A DNA stretch of 64,000 nucleotides from Chara braunii. Its lineage: Eukaryota > Streptophyta > Charophyceae > Charales > Characeae. The translations under genes were made by a program, and so were the position numbers. The stretch is from NCBI GenBank assembly GCA_003427395.1, contig BFEA01000152.1, forward strand, positions 558,036 to 622,035. The letters are read 5' to 3'. The notes beneath the pieces were generated by a model. The model was given only the letters and a program-made list of their open reading frames with translations, did not search any database and was not told the DNA's origin. Numbering within the stretch: position 1 is the stretch's first letter; each line of letters starts with the position of its first letter. Below are positions 53,683-63,992 of this stretch, piece by piece.

Positions 53683-54033
53683 GCAACTATCAGCCCACAG
53701 CCTCAGGAATTGTTTTTCAGAGTACATGCATACAAAGCAAGCACTGGGGTTAGACTGAAGACCCAAGGGAACGGGGATATCTTCGGTAAATCAGCAGGAG
53801 AGAAAGGATGGAAGTCCGGTAGATCGAAAAAGGATTGTATCACTAGCAGTTTTTCTGCTTAAGAACGTCGTTTTCAAATCTGTGGGTGTGATCATGAAAC
53901 AGAATAAAGGAATTCTTATGGGAGGGCAAGCTAGTCCTCCCCTGGCCTGTTTCAGAGTACATGCATACCCGTAAGCTAGTACTCCATGCCCAACTCCGAA
54001 AAACAATTCCTGAGGCTGTGGGCTGATAGTTGC
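53683..54033. mobile_element. TIR element, 351 bp with 41-bp ends
   Basis: GCAACTATCAGCCCACAGCC... (53683-53723) is repeated inverted at 53993-54033 with one mismatch. No transposase frame inside, so it is non-autonomous. Confidence 0.85.
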
Positions 54034-54935
54034 AGAGATCATGTCAAGGGTAACTTCACGGCCAACAACGCATGCGGAATGTCAAGAACGGGGATGTGCC
54101 AAGGACTTCAGGACAGATGGGGTTGGAGTACCAGGTCTGAAGTGGGATCTCCTTGCATTGGTTCCAAAGTGAGTTCGGTCAATGGGAAGGAGAGGGAGGA
54201 ACAACAAATGCTCTACAAATGAGAAGGTGGATGTCAATGAAAAACTAACTTTTCGAAAAGAAACACAATCACACATACTCCCATTCACAAAAAACAAAAA
54301 AAACAGACTTGAAAACGGTGACCGCATTGCGGAAGCCTCCACTTTCAAAGGCGAAACATTGCATGCATACAGGCCGGGTGGCAAAGATCAACCATGGGGC
54401 ACTTACACATGTCCTGCGGAGTTTGATTCCAAAGCGGAAGTCCATAGCCAAGCGTAATTAGTAGGAGTAAGCTTCACACCTCACGTAAGCTTTTTTACTT
54501 CCTTCGTTCAGGAGCTTCCTCTTCTGTGAGGGACACGCATGTGAGGATCAACCTCACACCCAAAGAGTAGGCCCACAAATCGCGTAAAGGGCTGTGCAAA
54601 GGATTTTTGGACGTCGAGTCCCAGGTCGACCCATGTACCTAGCTCTGCGAAGTAGCCATGATGGAACCGGGGATTGATGGCAAAAGGGAGGGATATAGAC
54701 GCAATTATGCCCGGCTTAGCAGAAACGCACCATCTCACACACATAATAGAAAAGCAAAAAAAAACATCCGCCATTCATAACCAAACCAGCCCATCGAGCC
54801 CAAGACCATGCATAACAGATTTCCAAAGTTGAAGGAGAAGAGGGAGAGAACGGAGAGAACGGAGTACAAAAGAACAACAGATCCAGAAATCGAATGACGA
54901 GGAGCAAGGAATCGAATGTAAGATAAGGGACCGAT
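54034..54935. other. No gene recognised
   Basis: Nothing recognised. Confidence 0.3.
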
Positions 54936-55195
54936 AAAGCAAGAAACGCATTACCCTTCTCTTTCAAATTCCAATGGAAACATCTCCGATCACCATAACA
55001 ACTTCCATTTAAAACCCTAACATGGACAGTCCGTCGTCACACGCCCGCGTAACAAGACGCGTGGTGAAGCAAGAAGCGCATTACCCTTCTCTTTCAAATT
55101 CCGATAGAAACATCTCCGATCACAACTTCCATAAAACACTCTATCATTGAGAGTCCGACGTCACATGCCCGTGCAGCATAGGAATAGTGGTGCAA
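54936..55195. repeat. Tandem pair of about 130-bp units
   Basis: GCATTACCCTTCTCTTTCAA and AAACATCTCCGATCAC with their context occur at about 54947 and 55078, diverging towards their right ends. Confidence 0.88.
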
Positions 55196-55442
55196 GAATT
55201 GGCACAATGTACCATAGGAACGTGTGACACTGGCATCTATATAAACGACCCGTAAATGCAAAACCCGGCCGCATCGCCATGTACCATTGGCATCTCCATT
55301 CAGCTGAGCACCACGCTGGCCACACAACCGAGCCGCATCACCGTCTACCATAGGCTCCACCCATCCCCACTTCATGTTCACAGCTGCAAAAAGGAAGGTA
55401 CCAAGTCACTTGGGATGCTCTGGTGAGATAGATAACTTAAGA

Positions 55443-55584
55443 CGACTTCAGATTATAGATTAGGTACTAGGCTATGGCGGCCACGCTTTCCACAAAACTA
55501 CAGTCTTGATCGCCGCTTCCAGCAGGAGTTTCAGATCATCGCAAATTTGAGATTCGACTTCAGATTATAGATTAGGTACTAGGC
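55443..55584 (-). pseudogene. Second copy of the annexin 3' end, joined by an adaptor
   Basis: About 90 bp match the annexin terminal exon (55640-55720) with about five changes, including loss of GC within the last codons (frameshift before the stop). It then repeats GATTATAGATTAGGTACTAG (55566; also 55452). It lies next to adaptor 55585-55622, so it may be an allele or paralogue placed here by mis-assembly. Confidence 0.75.
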
Positions 55585-55622
55585 CTGTCTCTTATACACA
55601 TCTAGATGTGTATAAGAGACAG
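55585..55622. other. Residual transposase mate-pair junction adaptor
   Basis: Same 38-nt palindrome as at 1678 and 13006. Just downstream of the annexin stop codon. Confidence 0.97.
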
Positions 55623-55656
55623 GTACTAGGCTATGGCGGCCACTCTTTCCACAAAA

Positions 55657-56034
55657 CTACGCAGTCTTGATCGCCGCTTCCAGCAGCAGTTTCAGATCGT
55701 CACAAATTTGAGATTCCCCGGCCAACCGATGTTGAAGGCTTTCGCCATACTCGCTCTCGAAGGTGGCGGCAATCTGGTGCAAGTCAGTGTCCACCTTGCA
55801 GAGAATGTTTCGAACCAACGCGCCCTTCTTCGTCCCCATTCCTTTCGTGGCCTTGTGAATGACATACGCCGCTGCCTTGGCTGGATCCTGTATCTGATGA
55901 CACAGAGTCTTCAGAAGGTAACCCAGCTTGCCATGAATCTCCTCAGCCACAGCTTCGACAACTGAGCGCCCATGCCTTGCCTTGTATGCCTCAAAAACGG
56001 CACAAAGCTGAGGAAAGCTCTCGGTAGTCAGAAT
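55657..56034 (-). CDS. Annexin, terminal coding exon (repeats 3-4)
   Basis: Annexins bind acidic phospholipids in a calcium-dependent way at the cytosolic face of membranes. This exon begins ILTTESFPQL after an acceptor TGCAG at 56039-56035, completes annexin repeat 3 and contains repeat 4. Repeat 4 has the calcium motif GMGT followed, after exactly 38 residues, by Glu, as the type II site requires. It ends AAIKTA with TAG at 55659-55657. The exon joins 56829-56880 in frame (…KFIE / ILTT…). Only the adaptor and duplicated copy just downstream are odd. Confidence 0.9.
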   Translation of the reverse strand: MLTTESFPQLCAVFEAYKARHGRSVVEAVAEEIHGKLGYLLKTLCHQIQDPAKAAAYVIHKATKGMGTKKGALVRNILCKVDTDLHQIAATFESEYGESLQHRLAGESQICDDLKLLLEAAIKTA

Positions 56035-56182
56035 CTGCACATGTTACACGCAGGGCAAACCGACGGCACCGACAAAAAGCTCTCCATAGTCAGAATTTAC
56101 GCACGTCACACCCAATGCAGTACATATAATCCCAAGACAAAAATGCATTACAGCATCCATACTCTGAGAACAAGACCCAATT

Positions 56183-56202
56183 GGGGGGGGGGGGGGGGGG
56201 GG
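56183..56202 (+). repeat. Poly(G) run
   Basis: Twenty consecutive G followed by GGAGGGAGGGGAAGGAGGGG, a potential G-quadruplex on the strand opposite the annexin transcript. Confidence 0.9.
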
Positions 56203-56302
56203 AGGGAGGGGAAGGAGGGGGAAATCATCCTCATTCATTCATGCAGACGTTCACAGATCGATAATTGGTTGGTGACATTGATGATTATGTAACAATCTCA
56301 CG

Positions 56303-56415
56303 AAATCATTTCAATTCACTAACACTATCCAGTGACGATTGTCATTTCAGTTCACTGACACTATCCAGTGACGATTGTCATTTCAATTCACTGACACGAT
56401 GCAGTGACGATTGAT
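56303..56415. repeat. Three tandem units of about 41 bp
   Basis: TCAATTCACTGACACTATCC followed by AGTGACGATTGTCATT, three times with small changes. Confidence 0.92.
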
Positions 56416-56828
56416 GATTACTTGTCAGATTCATTGATGGGCTGAATGATCGATCAGTGCGATTTGATTAACAGAACAGTCCATGGTACCCGGCACATAT
56501 GCGGAGTGCTACACATGTCACTATTAATTCTGTTAAGTCAAATCTGTGTTGATGAACAGGCCGTGAGTGCATAGCACCAGTATGTTTCCCAGTCATTCTT
56601 TCAAAGTCACATGCATGCTTGATAGATTGTGGTACAAGGCATACATGCAATCAACCAATGGCAAATCAAACACTGGCGATTACAACGCAATCAATTGACC
56701 AGTCGCAATCAACCAAATGCAAAGAACCATTGACCGGTTGGGCCCACCCAGTCCGTTCCACGTAGGTCTGCAAGGGCTTCCTGTCACGCAACTTGGCAAT
56801 ACATAAGGGGACACGAAGCGCTACTCAC

Positions 56829-56880
56829 CTCAATGAACTTGCCCTCATTTGTGCCCCATCTTCCTTCCCCAGCCTTATAC
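56829..56880 (-). CDS. Annexin, 52-bp internal exon
   Basis: Too short for an ORF search but clear from splicing. The minus strand has acceptor GGGCAG/GTATAAG (at 56881) and donor GAG/GTGAGT (at 56828). Joined after the CT of the 60544 exon it reads L-YKAGEGRWGTNEGKFIE. RWGT begins repeat 3, and 38 residues later (in the next exon) a Glu completes a calcium-site-like pattern, with Arg in place of the usual first Gly. Confidence 0.88.
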
Positions 56881-57080
56881 CTGCCCACGCACATGAAAGA
56901 ATAAATAGGAATTAACAATGGTGCACAGAGACAGTTTCTCGCAGCCACTTTTCCAAGTCAGAACTCAACAGTTGAATATACAACACATGGTTCTCTCTCT
57001 CTCTCTCTCTCAAACACAAAATAACCAAAAACCGAAAGCAAATAAAAACAAAAGCCAAATCCCGGTGGAAGAGGCTATAC

Positions 57081-57978
57081 TAGCCTGCACCAGATATCGG
57101 TCAAATCTGCCTACAAGATGCTACCCAAAAGACACTTGAAAGACATGATTAACGACAGATGGGCTAGGCACCTGAACGTGGACCGTACCCTCCTTTCCCC
57201 GATCAAATGGTTTAAGGAACAAAAATCTAAGCCTATGAAAATTACTTCTCTACAGTGGCAGATCGCCCACCCCTGTCTGCCAACCAATGATTGGTTAACG
57301 GACTGCACAAACCTCGAACAAAGGGGGTTACTGCTCCCATGGTGCCAACGATGTCAGAGTCTTTTCCCCTTCCACAAGAAGGCAGAGACCATTGAGCATA
57401 TTTTTCTGCAATGCCCGATAGCACAGTTCACGTGGAGATGGTGGGACCGCATCTGGCACAAAATGAAACCAGACACCCCCTGGCCCTGGACATGGCAGGC
57501 TATACTGACTGGCCATTGGCCGCCAGCAGCAAGGGCCACAACCTTTGTAGAGAATATGTATAGATTAGGATGGAGGGCGGTGATATGGGCACTCTGGTGG
57601 CATAGGTGCATTCTGGCCATGGAAAAAGTACGGGTGGAGGGGCCGGAGATTGAGGAACAGATTCGACAGCAGATCCATCAGGAACTCACACAGAGATGGT
57701 CGGACACAAAGTCACAGCTAGACTTCCTTAAGCAAACAGGAGATGTCAGGAGACCGATCACGAGATTCTGTACAGACTGGATAGGAGGGCAAAGAGAAGG
57801 CTGGATAGCAAAGGTGGAATTGAGCGGGGACAGAAGAGAAGAGACACGGGAGTTGGAAGAAATGAGGGATTACTGGCTGGTTTTCAAGGATTGGACCAAT
57901 ATAGAACCTTCATTTCCGCTACCCCCCCCCCTCGGACTTCCAGGACCCTTTCCCACCACATGCTCTGTCACTGGCTGA
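57081..57978 (+). pseudogene. LINE reverse-transcriptase C-terminal fragment (zf-RVT region)
   Basis: Continuous frame from about 57081 (HQISVKSAYKML, the usual entry to the zf-RVT domain) to a stop at 57978. Zinc-binding residues WCQRC ... EHIFLQC form the C-C-H-C pattern of plant LINE reverse transcriptases. After it come Trp-rich and charged stretches. The polymerase core is missing, so this is a 5'-truncated remnant. It lies in the annexin intron on the opposite strand. Confidence 0.85.
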
Positions 57979-59018
57979 AATCCTGTCTTAATCTATCTTG
58001 AACTGTCTTGAACTACAGCAAGAGGAACCCTCCCTGGTGCCCCCCGGGGAAGGATCCTGCTAACCATGACAACGATCTTCGAAGTGGTATCAATGTTTCA
58101 TGATTTATCTGGCGCCCCCCTCTGGAGGGTGAAGAGATACGGAGGACAAAGGCTACATTACTGGACAGCTTGACACTTTCGATACATCTGCTCAGTCAAT
58201 CAACTGGGAGACAGGGCGATCAATGCTGGCAGACCCCGTAATCATGTTTCTCAGAAATTCTGTATATGGGACGCTGGACCCGCTTTCCAGCATGTGATGC
58301 TCCCCACCAATAGATGGAACCTCCCCCTAGGTGCTAGTGGTGACTGCTCGTATCAGCAGCACTTGCACTGGCAGGGGTGGTGTTGTTTTAAAAATAAAAA
58401 ATAAAAATAAAAGTACATAAATAAAAACAAAAGTAGCTGGTGGTGCCAACCAAAATGAGCCCCGCGCTGGTTCATTGTTTTTTGGCGCACGAAATGGCTC
58501 GGCATCCACCAGGCCTGGGTTTAAATCACCAAAGAACAGACGAATTCGTGGAATGTGTTATCAAAATTTTCGAGAACGATGGAGGTGTTGTCAGTATCCC
58601 ACTTCACAAGGACCGAAGGGAATGGAGCAGGGCGGATTTCAAATCATATTCGAGTAAACAGCAAAAAATGGCTGTTGCTGGCTGGATCCTTTTGCACAGG
58701 GAGAAAACTTTTACTTCAATCCCTGGTACTGAGTTTCCCTTTCTTTTCAGCTTGAAGGTCGCATTATGGCAACGAGGGTATCCTGACGATTTTTTTGATA
58801 ATTCGTTTTCAGGCATTTGGCAACAGTGGGTTACTATTCTTTCGGGTTGGGAGAAGTGGCCATATCGAGGGAAAGTCCGACGATAGGGCCATTTTTTTCT
58901 GTCGGGCCCAGTCGGGGTTACGTTTCAGGTACTTGGCAACATTGGGCCTCTATAGGGTAAGGCCCGACGATAGGGCTATTATGATTCAGCAGAGGAGTGA
59001 ATTTACGTCTATACAGTT
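57979..59018. other. Intronic sequence, no gene recognised
   Basis: Contains an A/T-rich AAAAATAAAAATAAA tract (about 58391-58431) and a copy of the CACCAATAGATGGA repeat (58303). ORFs are unassigned. Confidence 0.35.
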
Positions 59019-59064
59019 AATATCCAATTGAACAAGGTTTTATCCAATTGAACAAGGTTTTATC
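59019..59064. repeat. Tandem pair of 22-bp units
   Basis: TATCCAATTGAACAAGGTTT twice in a row. Confidence 0.95.
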
Positions 59065-59263
59065 AATCGGTTCGCGGGAAGGTCTTTTTCTGTGGCAGAC
59101 GCAAGTCGTAGGGAATGATTAGCGGCGCGGGCTATATTTTTCATAGGGATTGACAATTCAGTTCTTTTTCACTGAACCTGTCCTAGTCTAGGCATTTTCT
59201 AGGAATAGATCCCCACTTCACGCAACTTAAATAGCAATTAGACTTGGTCATTCCCTACCGACA

Positions 59264-59311
59264 GATTCCTGATGAGCGCTAGTGTGGCGACCAGCCGAAA
59301 CCGGTCGGATC
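59264..59311 (+). ncRNA. Possible degenerate hammerhead ribozyme motif
   Basis: CTGATGA (59269-59275), a 21-nt segment that can pair only with bulges, GAAA (59297-59300), then a self-complementary stem III ACCGGT and a GTC triplet ending 59306. Stem I pairs GATTC (59264-59268) with GGATC (59307-59311), one G-U included. Stem II is weak and stem III has no loop, so it would work only as a dimer, if at all. Confidence 0.3.
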
Positions 59312-59329
59312 GCACCAAGGTTAGTACAC

Positions 59330-60530
59330 GTTAACTCTTGTTCTTCACAACTTTTTCAAAAGAGGTACGTTCGCGATTTTTTTTACTTGTTGGGGTTATC
59401 TGTCTTTCTCTCTCTTTCTCCCATCTCATCTTTCTCTCCTCTTCTTCTTTTTTCGCGTTGACTTCACACTCTGTCAGCTGCTGTGGCGTATCTCGACTCT
59501 CTGGCTGGTCAGTTATGGTTGTTGTCTACAACAACTTACTTACCATGCTCACATGTGATACCCCTTCTCCAGGGTCCACTCTACCAGGCACTACTGGACA
59601 CTGTACAGTAGGACGTAATCCATATACGTGGAGACCCCCTAAAAGGGGAGTTCGACCCTACTTCACGTCCACTAGGGAATATAGTTTTGCCAACGCCTCA
59701 TGATTAAAAAGGAAAACAATTAAAATGTGAGAAACGACCAGCCTTACGAAGTCTAGTGGCACGATTTCTCCAAGTGTCACAAATTTTCAGAAAGACTGCA
59801 ATCCAGTGTCGTCAACTGTTTGCGGTGATGTCCCTGTGCTAGCTTCTTTTCTCCTGGTCTCCCACATTCCCAACCCCCCACCCTCCTCTTCGCTCACTCC
59901 TTGGACCGTCAAACCTCTCTCTGCAACTCTCCCTACCCCTTTCCCACTCCTTTCTTGTGCGACTCACCCCTTCACCCCACCTCCCTCTCCACTACGTTCA
60001 CCACCAATCCAATAGAGTCACGGCTGTTTTGTTCTTTTCCTCCTTGACCTACAATTTTTTTGTTCAATGTTTGTGCCACGTCTGTCTGGGGTGCTTCAAT
60101 GGTAGAATGTGCAAATTTTCACTTCGAATTTTAAAACGGAACTAAATATACCCGGCCCATGTGACCAATTGTACACACGTTATTCCTCTCGAAACAGAAT
60201 CCGTTCGGATCCTGACAGAAAGAGGCAAGCACAACTTTTATTTCTTTAAACTATGCGATAGTTTTCTCCGCATTTCGGCTGTCACCATCTACCTACCACT
60301 ACTCCTAAGCCTATACAGGGGACCCCGGCAAGCATAGCTACCTCCCACAATTAAGGGGATGCATGTCGCCTCCGCTGTAATCCGTGGTGGTCATGGAGCA
60401 GGGTGCGGCCACCGGTGGAGGGGGCTGACGAGTTCTGGCCCGCAAGGCTGGGGCCGTGTACTAGCGGTTTAAGCCTGCGGGAAGGCAAGGAGGGCAAGAG
60501 TTTCAGAGTTTGGGCAGAGATCCAAAGGAT
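59330..60530. other. Intronic sequence, no gene recognised
   Basis: Holds an inverted copy (60312-60360) of the 52257 repeat end. The ORFs at 59338-59703 and 59806-60015 are low-complexity Ser/Pro/Phe. Confidence 0.35.
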
Positions 60531-60543
60531 GGCAGGCACTTAC

Positions 60544-61006
60544 AGCTCTTCTGCAAGACACTCCGCCGCTGCCTGATCGACACACGGGGCTTTGCGCGGC
60601 ACAGTCAGTAGTTTGACGACCAGATCTTCCATGTGGCCACCCAGATCGCCTTTCACATCATCAACCAGGGGCCTGCCATACTTATCCTCGTACGCTGCAC
60701 CGATAGCCTCCAGTTCATAAGGGGAACAGCTGCAAATCACCTCGCCCAAGGTACTCTCATCGGTTCCGATGCGATTCAACGCGTCGTGAATGTACTCAGC
60801 ATCCCGCTCCGCTGCTGGCTGGAACATAGCCAGCAACGCTTCCTGCAGTTCACCATCAGTGTGGCCTCTGATGAGCAGCAGGACATCACCGTGCTTGACC
60901 TTGGAGTAGTCTGCGAGGCGATACCTCTGATACCACGGCAGCTTCATGGACACCGTGGCAACGGTCAGCAAGCAAGCAACTCGATCTGCGTCTTCATTGC
61001 TCAATG
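60544..61006 (-). CDS. Annexin, large internal exon (repeats 1-2)
   Basis: Minus-strand exon with acceptor CGAGCAG at 61013-61007 and donor GAGCT/GTAAGT at 60544. It encodes LSNEDADRVACLL..., ADYSKVKHGDVLLLIRG and ELQEALLAM, the second half of annexin repeat 1, then ERDAEYIHDALNRIGTDEST, the start of repeat 2. Thirty-eight residues after the RIGT an Asp completes a type II-like calcium site (first Gly replaced by Arg). There is no ATG: the frame opens at a TTG after the acceptor, so at least one upstream exon with the N-terminus is missing. I did not find it up to 64 kb. Confidence 0.87.
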
Positions 61007-62630
61007 CTGCTCGATTCCATTCAAGTTGGCATAGTACCGTTCGTTGTAAGATGTTTACAGCACACGTGCAAAATTACAAATCGCACGCCAAAACAAGCAA
61101 AACGACAAATCCACATGCCCAAGCAGACAATGGAGAAGTCAGTGCACCACCAGAATGACACCCCGAATTTTCAAATTTCATCAATTTAATCAAAAAAGCA
61201 ACACAGACACTGGGCCACTTCTTTTTTTTTCTTTTTTCCTTTTTTTTCCTTTTTGGGGTGGGTGGGGGGGGGGCGCACCTCTTGCCCGAGTGCCAAATTC
61301 AACCACTGTCCGACTCAGATACAGCCCTACTACACCGAGTCCCATAATTTGAGAGCGAAAGCAAGCACATCAAGATTGAGCCCACGATAATATGCAGGGT
61401 CCCAACAAGAGTGAGCCCACGATAATATGAAGGGTCCTGACACCTTTACCCCCATAAAATATACCATCATATTAACTGGATCTAGACTGGACATTGCCCC
61501 AAATACAGTTACAATAACGGTACAGAAATACAGTTACAATAACGGTACAGAACGTCGGTATGACTGCAAACGTACAGGTCGCCAATGGGTTGTCTGGAGG
61601 TACCAGCGGGTGATCTTCATTCTTGGAGGTACGAAAGGGCAACGCCGACCTCGAGATATCATCATCATCGAATTGACCGGCACGTAATTCAGAACTGGAG
61701 TACGGCATTCATCTGCTTCCAGTGGGGTTCGAACTCGGGTCTGCATTTCTCATGCATTATGACTTCACGAAAACTACTCGGAAGCGACCACTTCCTTTTC
61801 ATTTTGAGAGAAACAATTTCATTAAAAAATCATTCAAATCATACCACAGATTTCAGAATTCAACCCAGAGAGCCCTTAGTTATAGGTTTCAGTAATGAAG
61901 GCTTTAAGCCACCGCTAACCCCGAGGGCGGCTTCCATTTCCTCGAGCACGGTAGGCTCCATGAAGCCTCACATTTCACCCTCGGACAGCCAAAAACCGAG
62001 TACGGGGCCATGTTTTGATGAGCGGGTACCTCACCCGGTTTCTATGTACGCAGCTACTGAAGCCGTGCCTGAAAATGCCCTCCAGAAACCGGTTCGCTAT
62101 GGGGGCATGGTTTGATGAGCGGGTACATCGCCAAGCTTAGCCTATTGAAGCTGAGCCTGAAAATGCCCTGCGTGACACAAAAAAACGACCCGACGTGGGC
62201 CTCATTTTCATCCGGTAACCCCACCCCCGAAAGTTACATGGGCCCGACTTTGGTCTGGTAGCCTGAACCAAGAAAGTTGCAGGCATACTTGTTTTTCAAG
62301 CTGGGAAAGGTACTGGTGGGCAAGGCAGATCCAGATGTGGCCTGGATTCTCAGCAGAAGCATCGCAGAGCACCAATGTCCCCTTCTCTTTTGATAGGCCT
62401 TGCTCCAGGCCCATAATGAGTTATGGGCATTACGAACGTTTTGAAGGAACAGTGCAGCAACCCACATCTTTTTTCTCAGTTCCATTCATAACAGTCTACC
62501 TTTTTTCTTTTTTCTTTTTTTAAATAACACACCCCCTGCAGTGCTAGTGCTGCTGGTAAAAGCAGGCACAGTACAAACTTATTATAAAGTAATAAACATT
62601 TCAGACCACAGCGCAGCGGCCAACTGGGCC
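61007..62630. other. Upstream of the annexin exon; repeats only
   Basis: Tandem pairs at 61370-61441 (36 bp, GAGCCCACGATAATATG) and 61502-61551 (25 bp, ATACAGTTACAATAACGGTA), a tRNA-like B box on the minus strand at about 61728, and a direct repeat TTTGATGAGCGGGTAC ... CTGAAAATGCCCT at about 62012 and 62110. No N-terminal annexin exon recognised. Confidence 0.5.
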
Positions 62631-62636
62631 ATACCA

Positions 62637-62840
62637 TTCAACCTGAACGTTTGGATACAGCTGAACGTTCGTTAAAACTGAAGGTTGGGATACCAATGGA
62701 CGTTAAAACTAAAGGTTGGGATACCACTGGACGTTAAACCTGAAGGTCGGGATACCGCTGGATATCAAACCTGAACGTTGGGATACCGGTGGACGTTAAA
62801 CCTGAGCGTCAGTATACCGCGTGATGGAAGACCTGAGATA
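62637..62840 (+). repeat. Minisatellite, about 6 units of about 32 bp
   Basis: Consensus GTTAAACCTGAACGTTGGGA followed by TACCGxTGGAC. Units are 75-95% alike. Confidence 0.9.
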
Positions 62841-63500
62841 TGGTGACAGGTGTGGAGTAGCAAGATGCACAGAATAAAGCTGAATCGAGCACAAAACGCA
62901 GTGTCAATTTCTTTTTTTATGTATTTACTTTTTTGTTTGGGCTGTCTTTTTCTTTTTAATGTATTTTACTTTTTCTTTTTCTCCTCAACGGGGAACAGCT
63001 TTATGTATTTTTCTCTCCATGTTTTTCCTCACGTATAAGCACTTTTCTCAACATGGGACACCAGGGGTTATATGTTGGAGTCCCGGCCTCCCAACTATCG
63101 CCCTAGTGGATGCCATCCTACAGCGCCTAAAGCACCTTTTCCATCAAAATGGCATCAATAGGTACCTCAATCTGGGCGTGGTTGTGGAGAGGTGTAGAAC
63201 ATTGGAATTGATCTTCTTTTCTGCATCTATGCAAGAAACACATCCAGATTCAGGCGTTTAATCCAATCCTCTTTGTTAGTGGGACCTCAGCCCAAGTGCC
63301 CTTCCCCACAAATAGAATAGAACCGTCACTCAGGTGGGACCACAATCACGAGAATGCTCTTACCATCCTCGAGATTGAAGGTCTGCCCCTCGATGTTTCT
63401 CAAAAAGATAACAAGAGGGGAAAAAAAAAAAAAAAAAAAAAGACTGGAGGACTAAACCACTTGAACTCAAGGGAGACACCTAAACTCATCGTCCCCCCCC
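62841..63500. other. No gene recognised; foldback terminus copy and A run
   Basis: 63225-63290 repeats the end of the 34890-35705 element (CACATCCAGATTCAG...CCAATCCTCTTTG). A run of 21 A at 63420-63440. Confidence 0.5.
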
Positions 63501-63504
63501 TCCC

Positions 63505-63570
63505 TAATGATGTCCGTTAACGTTTTCACATTTTCGGCTAATGATGTCCATTAACGTTTTCACATTTTCA
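63505..63570. repeat. Tandem pair of about 33-bp units
   Basis: TAATGATGTCCGTTAACGTT, then TTCACATTTTC, twice. Confidence 0.93.
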
Positions 63571-63648
63571 GTTCCAAGGACTGGCCCTTGAAACTCAAGG
63601 GCGGCTGGGGCAAAATCGCACTTGAAACTCAACGCAGCTGTCGGAGGT

Positions 63649-63832
63649 ACCTTGAGTGCAAGGACCACACACTAGAAACGGGGTGAAAAGTTGTTGTTTT
63701 TTTTTGGTTATTTTTTTTTTCCCAGCAGGCGATCCTCGTCACCTTGAGTGCAAGGACGACACACTGGCAAGGGCGTGAAAAGTGAGGCTTTTTTTTGGTA
63801 TTCTTTTTTTTTCCAGCAGGCGATCCTCGTCC
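63649..63832. repeat. Tandem pair of about 92-bp units
   Basis: ACCTTGAGTGCAAGGAC and CCAGCAGGCGATCCTCGTC bracket each unit, with T runs in the middle. Confidence 0.93.
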
Positions 63833-63864
63833 AGGATTGGTAAAGCCGTGGGTTTCAGTTTCAA

Positions 63865-63992
63865 TTGAGCTTTTTCAAGAGTCTCTAGTGTACCTGGAAC
63901 CATAAATCAAGTCGGTGTAAATTAATCACAATTGCTTGTTTAGGGCAAACAGTGAGCTTTTTCAAGAGTCTCTTCTAGTGTACGTCGAACCA
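63865..63992. repeat. Duplicated GAGCTTTTTCAAGAGTCTC segment
   Basis: GAGCTTTTTCAAGAGTCTC with TAGTGTAC and GAACCA following occurs at about 63867 and 63953. Confidence 0.88.

Larger units (their letters stand above)
56035..56828 (-). other. Annexin intron, 794 bp
   Basis: GT-AG intron on the minus strand. It contains a run of 20 G (56183-56202, C run on the transcript strand) and three 41-bp tandem units (56303-56415). Confidence 0.85.
56881..60543 (-). other. Annexin intron, about 3.66 kb
   Basis: Bounded by GTAAGT (60543-60538) and GGGCAG (56886-56881) on the minus strand. It carries a LINE remnant in the opposite orientation, a possible ribozyme motif and other repeats. Confidence 0.8.
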
